Numbered from the stretch's first letter, positions 50,346 through 63,449 are shown. The stretch: 64,000 bases of DNA from Glandiceps talaboti (GCF_964340395.1 NC_135568.1:2576501-2640500), one strand, 5' to 3'. Translations and numbers: made by a program. Notes: generated by a model from the sequence alone, not told the origin.

Positions 50346-53300
50346 TAACGCCTGCAAAAAGACAAAACATCACAAAGTCCATCGATTACTTCATTTTCCT
50401 GGAAATGGGTTCCTTGTTAGTTTTGAATGAATATTGAGAGTTTTTATAAAATTTAATAGCTGTAGAAAAAAAGCTTTTAACGAAAGTGAAACACGCCAAT
50501 GCGGAAAATTTTAGATAATTCATGCGTAACTTTTTTGCACCTTGTTGTCTGACTAATGTATGACAAAACATATACCTTTTACGTAAGTGTAATCAAATTT
50601 ATTACTCTAGTAGGTAATTGCAATGATTCGTGAGAATAGTCTATATGTTAATGTTGCTGGTAGACGTTTCGCCATTTTGTTTCCAGTGTTGGAAAAAAAC
50701 ACTAACATATTGTTTTTCAGTCAAAAATAGAACGATTGATTAATCCTAAAGGTAACTGTATGAACCAACAAACAGTGTAGAAGAGAACTAACTAATCGTC
50801 TTTACCGGAATAAAGACATATGCCTAGGCTTTAAAACAGAGCTAATAGTATTAGAAGGAACGGCTGCATATGGCACGACTAATCCTATCATGGACCAACC
50901 AGCATATTATCTTACCATTACAGAGATCATCTTGAAAGTGTTACATTGCATTCATAAGTGAGTTTCTCTCCTCAGAATGTCTATCTCAGTAACAGACCTT
51001 TCTCCTACTTTTAGTGTGCATGTCTAAAAACTGGATGACGGGACAGATGCCAGACATATTAGCCTTTGATGTGCCTTGACTGTTGCAGTTTTAATTTGAC
51101 GGTGACAATCACAGCAATGATAAGCCATCACATTGAGAGTAACTTCACGTCTGGGTGTCGTGTTCATTGTAATCTTTCGTAATATTATCCGAATACGAAT
51201 TTAACCATAGGGGCAACTGAGAAGCACAGATAAGATTGCTAAATATCACCCATAAATTTTGTATACTACCTAATCACGTGATCACTTGAGATAATACAAT
51301 GTAGATAGATAAAGGAACTGTTTATTTCATTAACTTTTGCATTCCCTGGTCGTGATTCTCCTAGGCTTCTACATTGCCTGGGTTACTCTACTAGCAAATA
51401 AGACGTTTTTTTTCGAATTGAGTTTAAAATCGGATAGAGCTGTTTCACGGTTCATTGATGACAGACGTCGACGGAAGATTAAACGTGACATATTCCATAC
51501 CCTGCTTTGCAATGGCATCAGTCACGAGATAGATAGTATTTAATTTCTTCAGTAAGTGAATGTAGTTTTAAAAAAAAACATTCTAAGATTTGCTTGTAGA
51601 TAATTGCTTTCAAATGGCGAGATATAAACAATTTGCGTGCGTAAATCGAACATCAACAGATTGGTTTTATAGGAAAGGCCAATGCAAGTAATCGTGCAAT
51701 CTGAATCTAGATGAGTTTCTAACATATATAAGGAATTCCTTAAAGTTACGTCGCCAGACTTGAGATACATTATTTATGAAAATAAAGACATATAACCACC
51801 TAATTGTGCCTTTGATTTGGCCCTGGAGTGAACGCCCTCTCGATCTCTCAAAGATATGTGCTTGGAGTAAGAGTAAAATCACCGTACCGAAACGAGTTTA
51901 TGACGTATGTGCAGTTTCTTTTCGATCATGATTCAAGTGCACCGAACAGTTATCATATCGTTTATTTAGTTTGCCTAGATTGGATGTTCAAGACCCCTCA
52001 GGTTACTGGTAATGATTAAACAGATTTCACTAAGAATCACACCACAGATAAATCTCCAAATGCTAACGAAATAACTGATAAACACGTACAGAACTGCATT
52101 GTGCAGATTTGGACAGCATTCCATTTACATTATAATAAATGGTGATATTTAGAAAACTATCAAATTGTTGTTTATGGATTGTTACAATATGTTGTCTCAA
52201 GATATATTCGCCATGACGACGTCCCATTGAGTCAGCGAGGACGATATATCGTACTAAGCTGTACAGCAATTTTCCATTAGGTAGAAGTATTTGATTATCG
52301 TAGTGTCAACCAATATAGATTGTAAAGTCAGATTATCTAGGTTGGATATTCCTTTCATTTAGATAGCTACCGATAATAGAGAATATAACATAGAAAATGC
52401 GATTTGAGATTTCTAGTGATTGATAACTTTGATTAAAGATTCAATAATGTGGAATGGAAAGAGGATGTTGACTCTTCAATTGACAGAAAAGGATTTCCCA
52501 GTGTTGAGATGATTGTAGAATGGTAGTAGAAAAATAGATTTGGTTTCTAGATTCCCGAATGCAATTTTACTGCAGGAAAGAGTGTGTCATGTACTCAAAA
52601 GCAAAAGTACTCGATTTCTTCAAATGTGTAGATCTTTTAAGCTTTACTTTTCTGGACAATCGAAAAGTCACTCTTCCATAACAGATGAACGTCATACACT
52701 TAAGGTGGACAAAACGTGCTCAAAATTGACAAATTATGTGTACGAAGCAAGTCTTCCGTTTATAGCGATAGCAACATGCTAATGTATTCATTTAAGGAGA
52801 AAGAAGCTAGCTATACCAAACATAGCGGAAAAGACAATTGCAATTTTATCTTATAGCGATCAAATATGATGAATTGATTCTATTAACATCGACATGGATT
52901 CCAAGATGCGGGATAAAGGTAATGAAGAGACACTAATTAGTTATCAATGTCAGACAAGAAATGTATCTGTAACAAATCACCACAACCTGGGAAATGTTGA
53001 ATTCTCTACGTTCAACCCATTTACGACTGCTGAGATCCGTTATACGGCGGTAAATAGGTTTTCATATTCTTGCCCAAGGACATGCAAGTCGGATAATTAA
53101 CCCCCAGGGTGCAATGGAGAGCAAAACGAACACATCCCATGGGTTATTACTCCATCTGTAATAAGCTTTTCACTTTTTCTCTGATCCCATACGGGACGAG
53201 CACTACAATGCAAAATGTCAGAGTACTGACGAAAATAAAAGTGCCATGTGTGTGGAAACCAATGATTGATCTATAAATCAAATTGATAAAGCTTGTGAGT

Positions 53301-54235
53301 GAGTTACATTCCACTCGCAAATGTTGACCATATTCTCCCCTTACCGTTACAAAACGTTGTTTACGCATCGCGATGATACAGATAGCTGACGAGATGTTTC
53401 ATATTTAATAAATCCTGCATTCAAGCAATCCCAACTTATTTCCCCAACAGTGTACTCATATAACCATAGTACACCCTCGCGCTGTATCTTCAATTTCCTC
53501 TACAGGACTCATATTGCGAAATAACGGCTGTAACAATCTATTCTATAATGTGATGTCACGCACAATCTTTCTTCCTCGAGGACGCCGAGACGACACAATA
53601 TTGTCCGGTTTGGTTTTATAGTTAATACCCTGTCTTCAGTTCAATATGTGTTCGTTTTATCTCTATATCATTGATATTGATGTAAAGGAGAATTCTAACA
53701 TCCTTTCAACGACACTGATGAGGAATGGAACGCTCTAGTCGATCCTAGGACGGCGCATATCATGATTATCTACTTAATAGCGGCACCATGTTGTCTAACG
53801 TAAATATTTTTTAATGTCGTTCACTGCTTCAATCTGTGCAAACTATACGATAGTTGAAGCCGAACAATACTTAGATATATATTTTGCAGAACATGAATTG
53901 CACTTCCAACCAATCATTTCGTGCTTGTTGGCTTTGAATAAGATTGTCTGTGGACTTTAAAAAAATGAAACAGGATAAGTTCACGCGGAGAAATAACTCA
54001 TTGTTATACCTGGTCGGAGATTAATTTGACAGCGGCTATATTTTATGGCAAGAACTTCTGCTCGTTCATGTACCGCTTGTCCTTAGTACTTTGTCAAACG
54101 CCGCTTGCATGCTTTGACAATCTTAAGCAGACATTTATCATACCGTTAAAACACATCCGACTGTTTCTAGTTTTCATAAATTTAAAGTAGAAACAACCGT
54201 CTTTTTCTTACATATATTTTAATGACTCTGTTTAC
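50346..54235. other. Mostly featureless; a few weak ORFs
   Basis: No exon is supported well. The more protein-like ORFs are plus 51,337-51,543 (68 codons; starts with a hydrophobic stretch, then a basic FIDDRRRRKIKRDIF segment) and minus 53,147-53,368 (73 codons; hydrophobic TFIFVSTLTFCIVVLVPYG). Either could be part of a membrane protein exon. Neither has a recognised family. Confidence 0.35.
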
Positions 54236-54435
54236 CTCTACCAGTTGTCTTCATCCTCAGAAATCTTGAGCTTGCACTTCTGACTCGTCGCATGATAACA
54301 GCACGTAACCGACCTTCTCTGTTGTGTGTAAGTGAAGAATTGATGTATGGGTCGTGTTGTGTGACAGCTCTCAACGGTCTCGCTGCTACGATACACAGCA
54401 CACTTGAGGTTGTATACTGTTCACTGTTTGTTACA
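54236..54435 (-). CDS. Candidate Arg-rich exon (minus strand)
   Basis: On the minus strand an open stretch of about 65 codons follows an AGTGAACAG acceptor-like site near 54,436. It ends ACTGGTAGAG with a GTAAAC donor at 54,235. The peptide includes VAARPLRAVTQHDPYINSSL and LRAVIMRRVRSASSRFLRMK, so it is basic and Ser/Arg-rich. CpG density inside is high compared with the flanks, consistent with coding sequence. No ATG begins the frame at the left end. The upstream exon, if any, would lie to the right. No family recognised. Confidence 0.28.
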
Positions 54436-55445
54436 TTGGACTGCCAATAGACCTACGCTGTGTGCTTCCACTACGTACGTGAACTGAATAATGTCAAATC
54501 TTGTGCAATGTTCAATCTGTTATTTCTTCATCGCCGGATCAGACGCTGTTTAGGGTTGACCTCATTGGGAGGCACGTTTCCTACAATAACGTAGCAACAT
54601 GAATCAATAGGAGGCAGCACCTGTCATTAGGATAACCCATGCCCCGTATGATTGGCCATTTTGAACACGTGACACAATAACGTAATATTGTTCAATACAG
54701 CACACATTATGATTTCGAGGACACGAGTTAATACAACTATTTTTACCGTCACCATAGTTACCAAAGTAAACACAGAATGATGAGTGTAGACTGTATTAAT
54801 GAAATAGAAGGTACTATTATTTATTCTACCTGTGGCATTGTTAAACCATGGTCAATTCTATGATTAATTCAGCTGTATCATTTTGGGAGACAAGCACTGC
54901 TATACTTAAAGAATTATCAAGTATAAATAGAGATTACTATCTTACTTTTGCAAAATTCTACTTTTCGGAATATGGGCGTAGGGTCTGCATCTTCAGCGTC
55001 ATTTTTATTGGACCAGTGATGATAAAAATATTATTATATATATATATATATTATTATTACTTTGGTATAATTACATACAGTATTATTGTGGAAGTAAAGC
55101 TATCGGCAAACTAAGATAGACACAGACGAAATCTGTTGTTGCAACATATTGATATAAGTGATTGATAGCCGTTGTTGTAATGTACACTCACGGTGGGGTG
55201 GGGTCTGTGATAGCTAGTTTTCTCAAGTGGCCTCATACCGAACTTCATTCTACATCTACAATATCTTGTTTAGAGGGTGATATAATCAACATAAATAAGA
55301 CGTCGATACCTCCCAATTGTGTAATCTTCTACATGTAACAATATTTTTAGTTTATGTCTTATATTGTTGATAGCTTCATTTCCGTAGTAGCAATACAATA
55401 CTACTATTAACTAGTTTCCAAAGTCGGAAAACTTGAATTAATATT
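54436..55445. other. No gene seen
   Basis: CpG-normal. An 88-codon plus ORF at 54,848-55,114 runs into a short (TA)n and has no recognisable motif. Confidence 0.35.
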
Positions 55446-55446
55446 C

Positions 55447-55500
<54 letters not shown>

Positions 55501-55525
55501 TTGTTTGTTTGTTTGTTTGTTTGGC

Positions 55526-55610
<85 letters not shown>

Positions 55611-55612
55611 TG
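55446..55612. repeat. (TGTC)n with central (TTTG)n microsatellite
   Basis: Two TGTC blocks flank about seven TTTG units at 55,494-55,522. One GTGTC interruption lies near 55,580. Asp/Arg/Gln/Thr ORFs on the minus strand are artefacts. Confidence 0.96.
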
Positions 55613-55688
55613 TTTTTTGTACTTTGAAATTGGCGGATATATTTGATATGTTTTATTCTCTGGGCACGGTTCGGTGGCTCTAGATGTA

Positions 55689-55689
<1 letters not shown>

Positions 55690-55767
<78 letters not shown>
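55690..55767. repeat. (TA)n microsatellite
   Basis: About 38 pure TA units, directly followed by a palindromic element. The (TA)n at 63.3 kb likewise abuts an element. Confidence 0.97.
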
Positions 55768-55902
55768 GGTCAATGTAATATATATTGACCGTATTTTGCA
55801 GTATGTATAATGATATCACTGATATTACATTGACCGTGTTTTGCAGTATACATATATATATTGCAAAACACGGTCAATGTAATATCAGTGATGTCATTAT
55901 AC
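55766..55902. repeat. Nested palindromes built on CGGTCAATGTAATAT
   Basis: Near-perfect 41-bp inverted arms at 55,805-55,845 and 55,862-55,902 (one mismatch) contain CTGATATTACATTGACCGTG and TTTTGCA. They flank a 16-bp TA-rich loop. Immediately left, 55,766-55,792 is a smaller palindrome of the same ACGGTCAAT / ATTGACCGT core. Four cores in alternating orientation follow a (TA)n. The DNA could extrude a cruciform. The element class is unknown. Confidence 0.85.
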
Positions 55903-57336
55903 ATATGCATATACAGAATAACCTACCGCTTTCATCCTACAGTTAATCATTTCCATCCATAATCGCCGTTTCAGTTTTATTAATTGGAAATGAGACGTGG
56001 CTTGGAGTCTCACAGCGAAATTGCATTCTACTTGATATGTAACGTCGATGTTAATGTTGTTGTATATGTCTTATATATAAGAATGTAATATCTATTATTG
56101 CATTGAATGGTTCATCCAATGTCACAGCTATCAGAAATAATACTACATGTATATTACTGTCTTGTTCACCTATATCCATAAATGTGTGATGTGTGATGGA
56201 CAAGAGACGTCATGTTTCTTTGAAGAAACACTACATTATGGCAATCAAGCCATGTACCAATATTTTCATTGATTGTTTTAAATATGCCTCATTACTTCGA
56301 AAGATGGATTTCAGTAAAGATTTTTGCCAAAAGATATATACCATTAATACAATCTGAGCAGTAAAGTAGGCGTGGCTTAGATCAATCATTTCTACAAGGA
56401 TGTTCTATACAGCCAATATACCTTAAGTCAATCATTGCTCTAGTGTCAAGCTTCAAGCAAGGGACTACGAGTAGCTATAGGAGGTGGCGGTGTTTAATTA
56501 CGCATATCCAGGATGGTGATTATGCGAAGCACGTACTTTCTCATTTTGTAAAATATTATGTCCTACATTATGGAGTGGTTATGTATATTTATAGTAAATA
56601 TCATAGCCCTAAAATAAGTAACCTGATTTTTATAGATGCTTTCAGAAGAGCTATAGCGGCATAATATTTCAACACCTTCGTATTGCCCCAGGCTTTCGTT
56701 CTCTTGATGGGATTACATTGTTGTACAAGACCAGAATGATATCTTGTCACCTCACTATGTATCGTATGTATCTAGGATTACTGTCATACTATTTATATGT
56801 ATTTGTCCTCGAAAGTCAAGGTAATAAAATGTAAATTTTGGTTGACTTCATATTTTGTGTCATAGTAACGTAGGTGTATATCATATATCAAATTTGATTT
56901 TCTCCTTCAGCTCCGTACCCTATTGATGACCCCCCCCCTGTTGATGCCACAATACTAATTTCGATGTCATCAACATCATGCTACTCGTGAAGAAACGCAA
57001 TAAAACTACATATAAATTATCCAACGAATATCACATTCTTGCAATTTCATCAGCTTGATATGAACACCTCTAGTAGTTGTTTGATATTTGTAGATCGTGA
57101 CTTTTATGGAGCCGTAGATTTTTCCTTTCATATGTCAATCTAACAATGTAAATGTATATACATAACAAACAGAGACGGTGATAGGAATCAAGAACTGATA
57201 ACAATTCAATATTTGTTTTTATTCTTATACTTTTGTAACGGTTGAAATGAAGCCTAAAACTGTAATGTTTCAATTCGTATAAGAAACATCTAGCAATACA
57301 GGTCGGGCGGTAAAAGGAAGTACTAGTACTCACGTA
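55903..57336. other. No gene seen
   Basis: CpG-normal AT-rich DNA with a C-run at 56,931-56,939. A 73-codon ORF near 56,443 has no motif. Confidence 0.4.
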
Positions 57337-58308
<972 letters not shown>

Positions 58309-58689
58309 TTAGGCTAAATAAAAGAAAGTTGTTTGGTTCCGGTTATCCTACCCCATCTACTTTTTCACGCCGACCCTAAACTTTTTTTTTACGTATTCGA
58401 GAAAAATAATAATAAAATCGCGAAAATTGTGAAGTCTCGCAAGAAATAGTGGGTACGGAAACTGACATCAACTTAAAAAGACAAACAATATAAAACTATT
58501 CTTCCAATCTGTAATGGCTGTACATCTGATAGGAAGAAATAAACAACACAGAGACCATTTGGAAAAGAATGGAAAACATGAACTCCACACTTACACATGA
58601 AAAAAATATAATATAATTAAAAAAATCTACCTACCCCACCTATTTTAAAATTTTATGTAATCGGAACCACACAATTTGTTTACGCCTTA
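58309..58689 (-). mobile_element. Inverted-repeat element T, copy 4
   Basis: Reverse-complement copy with both ends: TTAGGCTAAATAAAAGAAAG then TTGTTTGGTTCCGGTTA on the left, and GTAATCGGAACCACACAATT with ACGCCTTA on the right. The interior is highly similar to copy 3. The two right-hand copies are both inverted relative to the two left-hand copies. Confidence 0.75.
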
Positions 58690-59715
58690 TATATAAGTAT
58701 TTTTCCTGAAGTCAAATAGTTTTCAAAGTCTGTGTGTGGCACGCGTTTTTAGTGGTTAATAATTCTATCCAATTGACATATCGTTTATGATATTCCAGGT
58801 ACCAAACACCACATCGCTTTCAATATAATCATAGATCCAACACGAGTAGGGTCCGTGATATACATTACATGTTACTGCCCAAATATAGGCTTGTGCGTAT
58901 TTGGCTCAGAGATTGTCATTAGGGGTTTCTTAGATTCTTAGAAATATATTGGGATAATATCTAATTGTGCAATTTCAAATATTTGATTTGGAAGGAAAGA
59001 TGCGGACGATATCCTACAATTGTTTGAATAGGGTGGCCAGTATATTTAGAATGGCTTTCAAGAAAGACGAAAGAATTTCCAAAAGTTAACTTGTGGCTGT
59101 TATGTTTCCATGAACTCCAATGTAGAGTATACACTATATTTGAAAATAACGGGAGGTAACCCTAACCCTGCACGGTAGGTAATGTATTTGTCCACATCTG
59201 TACATTGTATATATACTCGACGCAGATTCCAGTTCACATCAGGAAGTATAGTTGTTTTTGACCAATGAAGTCAGCATTTTAATCGAAATCTTTTCAGTGA
59301 ACAAATATTCCATCAATGACGCGGTGCGCTGTTTGCAGTGACAACAGGTAATGATAGTAAACGCACAGATACCTAAACTTTGCACTGATGTGTCAGAACA
59401 TTAAGTATCACCAACACAACAATCCGAGATCTCTGTATGGAATTTCCTGGAGAAACAATTTCAACTAGCGGTACAGATTGTCCTCTGATAGATAGTATAC
59501 AATAACATACAAAATCTTCATCCTGAAGTTTTCACATAATCCTATCAATATAACCCAGTTATGAAATTAAGCAAGTTATCGTAGTAAGTATCTTAAAACA
59601 CTACTAGCTAGCTGCAACTGGACGGGTTTAACCCCCCCCCCCCCACCAAAAAAAGAAAGAAAAAAAAGTTAGATATAACGAATTACTTGTCTTATCGTAC
59701 ACCCTGAAAGGTATT
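58690..59715. other. No gene seen
   Basis: CpG-normal DNA with a C13 run near 59,631. No supported ORF. Confidence 0.4.
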
Positions 59716-59820
59716 AGTCTAGGTCCTGACTGGCACCGTATTACGTACTCAATGAACTCCATTTACTATCCCCATGGAGTACATTGAGTACGTAATACGG
59801 AGCCAGTCAGGACCTAGACT
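59716..59820. mobile_element. Foldback element with 47-bp arms
   Basis: Left arm 59,716-59,762 (AGTCTAGGTCCTGACTGGCA then CCGTATTACGTACTCAATG...) and right arm 59,774-59,820 are reverse complements with two mismatches. The spacer is 11 bp (TTACTATCCCC). GGTATT occurs just left of the element and again 5 bp right of it, a possible but offset target duplication. A half copy lies at 11.1 kb. MITE or foldback type. Confidence 0.88.
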
Positions 59821-59837
59821 AGAACGGTATTGAATCA

Positions 59838-59985
59838 CCCGTGGGTAAATGTATTTGTGTAGCTGTATACAGGATATGGTACGAAAAAAATCAATCAAAT
59901 TGATTTTTGGGTCCGCGCCCTAAAGTCAGCGCCACTAACGCGATCACAAGTCGAACCTGTGACTGTACTCGTTATGGATAAAATC
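59838..59985 (-). repeat. Dispersed repeat family R, copy 3
   Basis: The reverse complement aligns with 820-960: GTAAATGTATTTGTGTAGCT, TTTTTGGGTCCGCGCCCTAA and a CAGCGCCACTAACG block. It retains CpGs that the left-hand copy has mostly lost (compare GGTCCGCGCCC with GGTGTGGACCC), consistent with methylation-driven decay on the left only. Confidence 0.65.
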
Positions 59986-60204
59986 GACCTGTAATTATCA
60001 TGTACAACGCCAAATTATTGATATTTTAACAACTTTCAGTGAATATATTGTTAGTTGTCTAATAAATGATAGAAGACTCTTGTTACAGCTAGTGCAGGTT
60101 TTACCCTTTACTGTTCCTTTGGTCCAGAAAGCCCATTGAATGGGTAAAGTCAAGAAATAAATAAGAGTCACATGATTAAACCCAATTTCAATTTGAAGTT
60201 TCTT

Positions 60205-60310
60205 TCTTATTCATAATGACCAGGATCAAGCTTTCATATGGCAAATCTTGAAAAGATTGTAATAATTTGATCATCAGGGACATTGGTATCCAAGGCGTAT
60301 TTTTCCTTAA
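60205..60310 (-). repeat. Dispersed repeat family G, copy 4 (fragment)
   Basis: AAGCTTTCATATGGCAAATC and CATCAGGGACATTGGTATCC are the reverse complement of the TTTGCCATATGAAAGCTTG and GGGACCAA blocks of copies 1-3. Confidence 0.55.
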
Positions 60311-60778
60311 AGTATGTAACTGATACAAGAAGTAGACAAGGTTGTATCAATAATTCAGAGATCTAGTGATTGATTTCTATTAGAGCAGAATCATTATGTT
60401 GTTATCTTGTAAGAACTGCGTCGCCAGTGTTGATGTCACTCGAAATCTAAGTTTACATTCATATAAATTGCAAGCATGGTTTTATTGTCAATAAGCATGA
60501 CTGAAATAAATCAGCGAAGGGTTAAAATCATGGCAAATGTCATCCACAATTCTATATGCCGAAAGCCCCCCCCCCAGAAACATAGAGTCGAATTGGCAAA
60601 TATTCAAAACCCAATTTAAACAGATTTCTATTACGTCATCATTCATGTGGGTATTTTCTGTCGTATATTAGTATGATTTATTTGACTTCAAAATACATAC
60701 ATTTGATAAAAGTCACGTACTTTCCCTGATGAATCGTATCAGACACAGCGATCGAGTAATTTATAGTAATATTCTAAT

Positions 60779-61121
60779 ATGATCTTCAATCAATATGTCG
60801 GTGAAAATATCAAACTCCTGTCTAATGACTGTACGCCTCTTTCGTTTTCAGACGCACTCAAACTATTAACCTTTTCGCGGCTTTCTTCGATAGATGGCGC
60901 AATATTAAATAAAAGAGTGAGAAAATTTTGCAAAGAGGAATCAACTGATGTAGAAAATTCCTGGAAGGAATCCAGGAATTGAATCACAGAAATATGACAA
61001 GGCCGTCATTGCCCTTGCTAATCTTTCTTACTTGAGAACCATATTCGGTAAACTAAATAAAATTGCCTATCCAGGGGATAAATGTGAAAAAGCGACTTTG
61101 AGATTATGTTATCTAGTCTGA
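60779..61121 (+). pseudogene. Unrecognised reading frame with a shift
   Basis: An ATG at 60,779 opens 67 codons, MIFNQYVGENIKLLSNDCTP then a Leu/Ser/Lys-rich stretch, ending at TGA 60,980. Overlapping this stop, the next frame is open to TGA at 61,119 and also reads like protein (KYDKAVIALANLSYLRTIFG, KLNKIAYPGDKCEKATLRLC). Composition is similar on both sides, so a single-base indel or an overlooked splice may separate halves of one gene or decayed element. I do not recognise the family. The antisense 65-codon ORF is a shadow. Confidence 0.3.
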
Positions 61122-61700
61122 AGTGAATGACACAAAAAAAATTAGAGTTTTTATTCATGATCGGATGCATGATAGATACAAAATACCTCCATAATTGTAA
61201 GAAATTTTAGTCAGGTTTAATGTCTTGCATTTCATTATACATTATCTGGCTTACTATAAATTAGAGATAGACACACATTGCTATAAGTATTTCTACCACA
61301 ATGTTATACAGACGTCACTTATGTTCAGCAACCATGTCCTAGAATCCTGTAACCCTACAAAACTGATCTAGACAAGGTGACTTTGGTTAGGTTTTTTATC
61401 ATATTATATTATCATTATTATATTGCTTTGAAAATTAAAGTGCATTTGACGACACTTTCTATAGGAAGATACAACGTACTTGTCCTTTTCCACTTATGAT
61501 GGCTTTAGCTTTTTCAAACGGAAATCTTCCAATGCCGGAGTAATTGAGTTTTAGGTAGCACAGATGGTTGCTGATAATTAGTATTTGTTGTATGTTGTTT
61601 ATGAGGATTTTCGCCACCTGAAAAGTTTCACAACTTAGATATATTATATTTCTATTTTTATAAAAGAAATTGACGTATTGCATGCATACACACATACATG
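61122..61700. other. No gene seen
   Basis: AT-rich sequence with no supported feature. Confidence 0.4.
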
Positions 61701-61701
<1 letters not shown>

Positions 61702-61743
<42 letters not shown>

Positions 61744-61939
61744 ACATACACGTGAGTGCGTGCGTGCGTACTTTCATACATACATACATACATACATACA
61801 TACATGTACATACATACATACATACATACATACATACATGCATATTTATTTATTTATTTATTAAGCCGTGTACGCAAGAAGTGACATTGGCAAGAAAATA
61901 AATAAATACATACATACATACATACATACATACATACAT

Positions 61940-62000
<61 letters not shown>

Positions 62001-62022
62001 TAGATAGACAGACAGACAGACA
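61702..62022. repeat. (CA)n, (CATA)n and (CATA)n-(CAGA)n microsatellites
   Basis: (CA)n at 61,703-61,738, (CATA)n at 61,773-61,842 with a short (TTTA)n, a unique 45-bp gap, then (CATA)n at 61,905-61,940 passing into (CAGA)n to 62,022. All overlapping ORFs are artefacts. Confidence 0.96.
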
Positions 62023-62298
62023 TACTGGCGTCATTGTTGAACTTCATTTTCGCACTTCTAACCAAATTTCGAAAACTGTCACGCCTCCAGTGATAATAGC
62101 ATTGTATTTACTACTGAGATGTTGATAAGATGACAAAAAAATGTACTCCGGTTTATTGTAGTATTTTGATGTGTTTACCATCATCACAGCAACATGTTAA
62201 TAAGGTTGGAACTGCATACCATTATGTTTTTACAATATATACAGTTTTCATCATGGTTTACATCATATATGAACGTGCGATGTGAACATTCGTTTAAT

Positions 62299-62314
62299 GG
62301 GGGAGGGGGGGGGG
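62299..62314. repeat. G-run
   Basis: GGGGGAGGGGGGGGGG, directly left of family C copy 4. Confidence 0.9.
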
Positions 62315-62339
62315 CTGTCCTAAAAGAACGATGTTCGTT

Positions 62340-62425
62340 TATTGAGCTTGTGCGACAGTGTACGATAGTACCTTTAGGTCACTCATATTTTCCTTGGCTG
62401 GACGAAGAAAAATAATGGGGAGTAA
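62340..62425 (+). repeat. Dispersed repeat family C, copy 4 (3' end only)
   Basis: Retains the terminal inverted repeat CTCATATTTTCCTTG / CGAAGAAAAATAATGGGG with loop GCTGGA, as in copies 2 and 3. Confidence 0.65.
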
Positions 62426-62832
62426 CTTCTGATTATTGAGATATTTCTACCCGCTATTGTAATACTATTTCAAATTTCATTAATTTAGATATATTGTAAT
62501 CGTTATCATCAGTTAAATGTATAATCATCATATCAAGTATTAGCAGATACAACTTCTCATATATCTATATATCTTTGTATAAAATATTTGCCTGCAGGTT
62601 CCTGTATTAGTAGGTATCCCTTTAAGGTCAAACATATGATTGTCTTTTGTAAAAGTTATGATTTACAAATTAGAATTGAATTTATAGTTTACATAATTTA
62701 TAGTTATATATCATATCTTTCAACGAGAATTTTAACCTGAGATACATTTATCGGCGATTTATGGTAGTTATTTATTCAGTATTCGTCTAATTCTGATATG
62801 CATTGACATGTATTGCCAGCTTAATAGCATAA
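62426..62832. other. No gene seen
   Basis: AT-rich; nothing supported. Confidence 0.4.
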
Positions 62833-62833
62833 C

Positions 62834-62886
<53 letters not shown>

Positions 62887-62887
62887 G
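62833..62887. repeat. (TGTC)n microsatellite
   Basis: About 13 pure units. The 78-codon ORF beginning before it continues into unique sequence after it, but only because the repeat frame is open. Confidence 0.96.
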
Positions 62888-63278
62888 GTCAATGCTGTGT
62901 GGTTATCAAACTACAAAGTGGTATAATAAGTTAGTATCATATTCAGCGAGAAAGATGTTCTTTCTGTACGAAAAAGGTTATGGTTTCCTGAAGTATTCAA
63001 ACAATATTGATCTCCCATGGTGTGCAGATTGTTATTCATATTAATTCAAGGCGATTACCTTAGAATCCTTGTCAGCCCGGAAATAGAAAAATACCTAACG
63101 ACAATGTCTAATTAGCCTGGAATCCATGATGATTGGGATTTTAAAACAAAATTTAAAATCCCAATCCACAGGGTATTGTGCAACTGGTTAGGTACGTGTC
63201 GATTGTCATGCTAGCGAAGCTATTGAGATGTATGTTTTAAGTGATTGTCTCGCACTAGTGAACACTATAAAATGAACC

Positions 63279-63283
<5 letters not shown>
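62888..63283. other. No gene; short palindrome at 63,130-63,168
   Basis: GATTGGGATTTTAAAACAAA and TTTAAAATCCCAATC form a perfect short inverted repeat with a small loop. Nothing else is seen. Confidence 0.5.

Positions 63284-63372
<89 letters not shown>
63284..63372. repeat. (TA)n microsatellite at retroelement 3' end
   Basis: About 44 pure TA units. The Penelope-like element begins within 10 bp on its right, so the tract is either the insertion target or part of the element's 3' tail. Confidence 0.97.
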
Positions 63373-63374
<2 letters not shown>

Positions 63375-63406
63375 CAAAGTAGGTTGGTTGGAACTTGAGG
63401 TGCTTG

Positions 63407-63449
63407 GTTGTAACTCCGAGTTTCACGCTCAATGCGTTCATCAGACAAC
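63407..63449 (-). ncRNA. Hammerhead ribozyme (type I topology)
   Basis: On the minus strand: stem I strand GTTGT (63,449-63,445); core CTGATGA (63,444-63,438); stem II ACGC/GCGT, 4 bp, loop ATTGA (63,437-63,425); core GAA (63,424-63,422); stem III ACT/AGT, 3 bp, loop CGG (63,421-63,413); cleavage-site T at 63,412 in a GTT triplet; stem I return strand ACAAC (63,411-63,407). All three helices and all core nucleotides are present. Very short stem III is typical of PLE hammerheads. Deviations: the first stem II pair is A-U rather than G-C, and the cleavage triplet is GUU rather than GUC, which may lower activity. Predicted cleavage falls between 63,412 and 63,411. Confidence 0.85.

Noticed and set aside
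52894-53100. Plus ORF beginning MDSKMRDKGNEE as a first exon
   Set aside because: There is an AAAG|GTAATG donor-like site after nine codons, but no promoter signal, and composition further on is not convincing.
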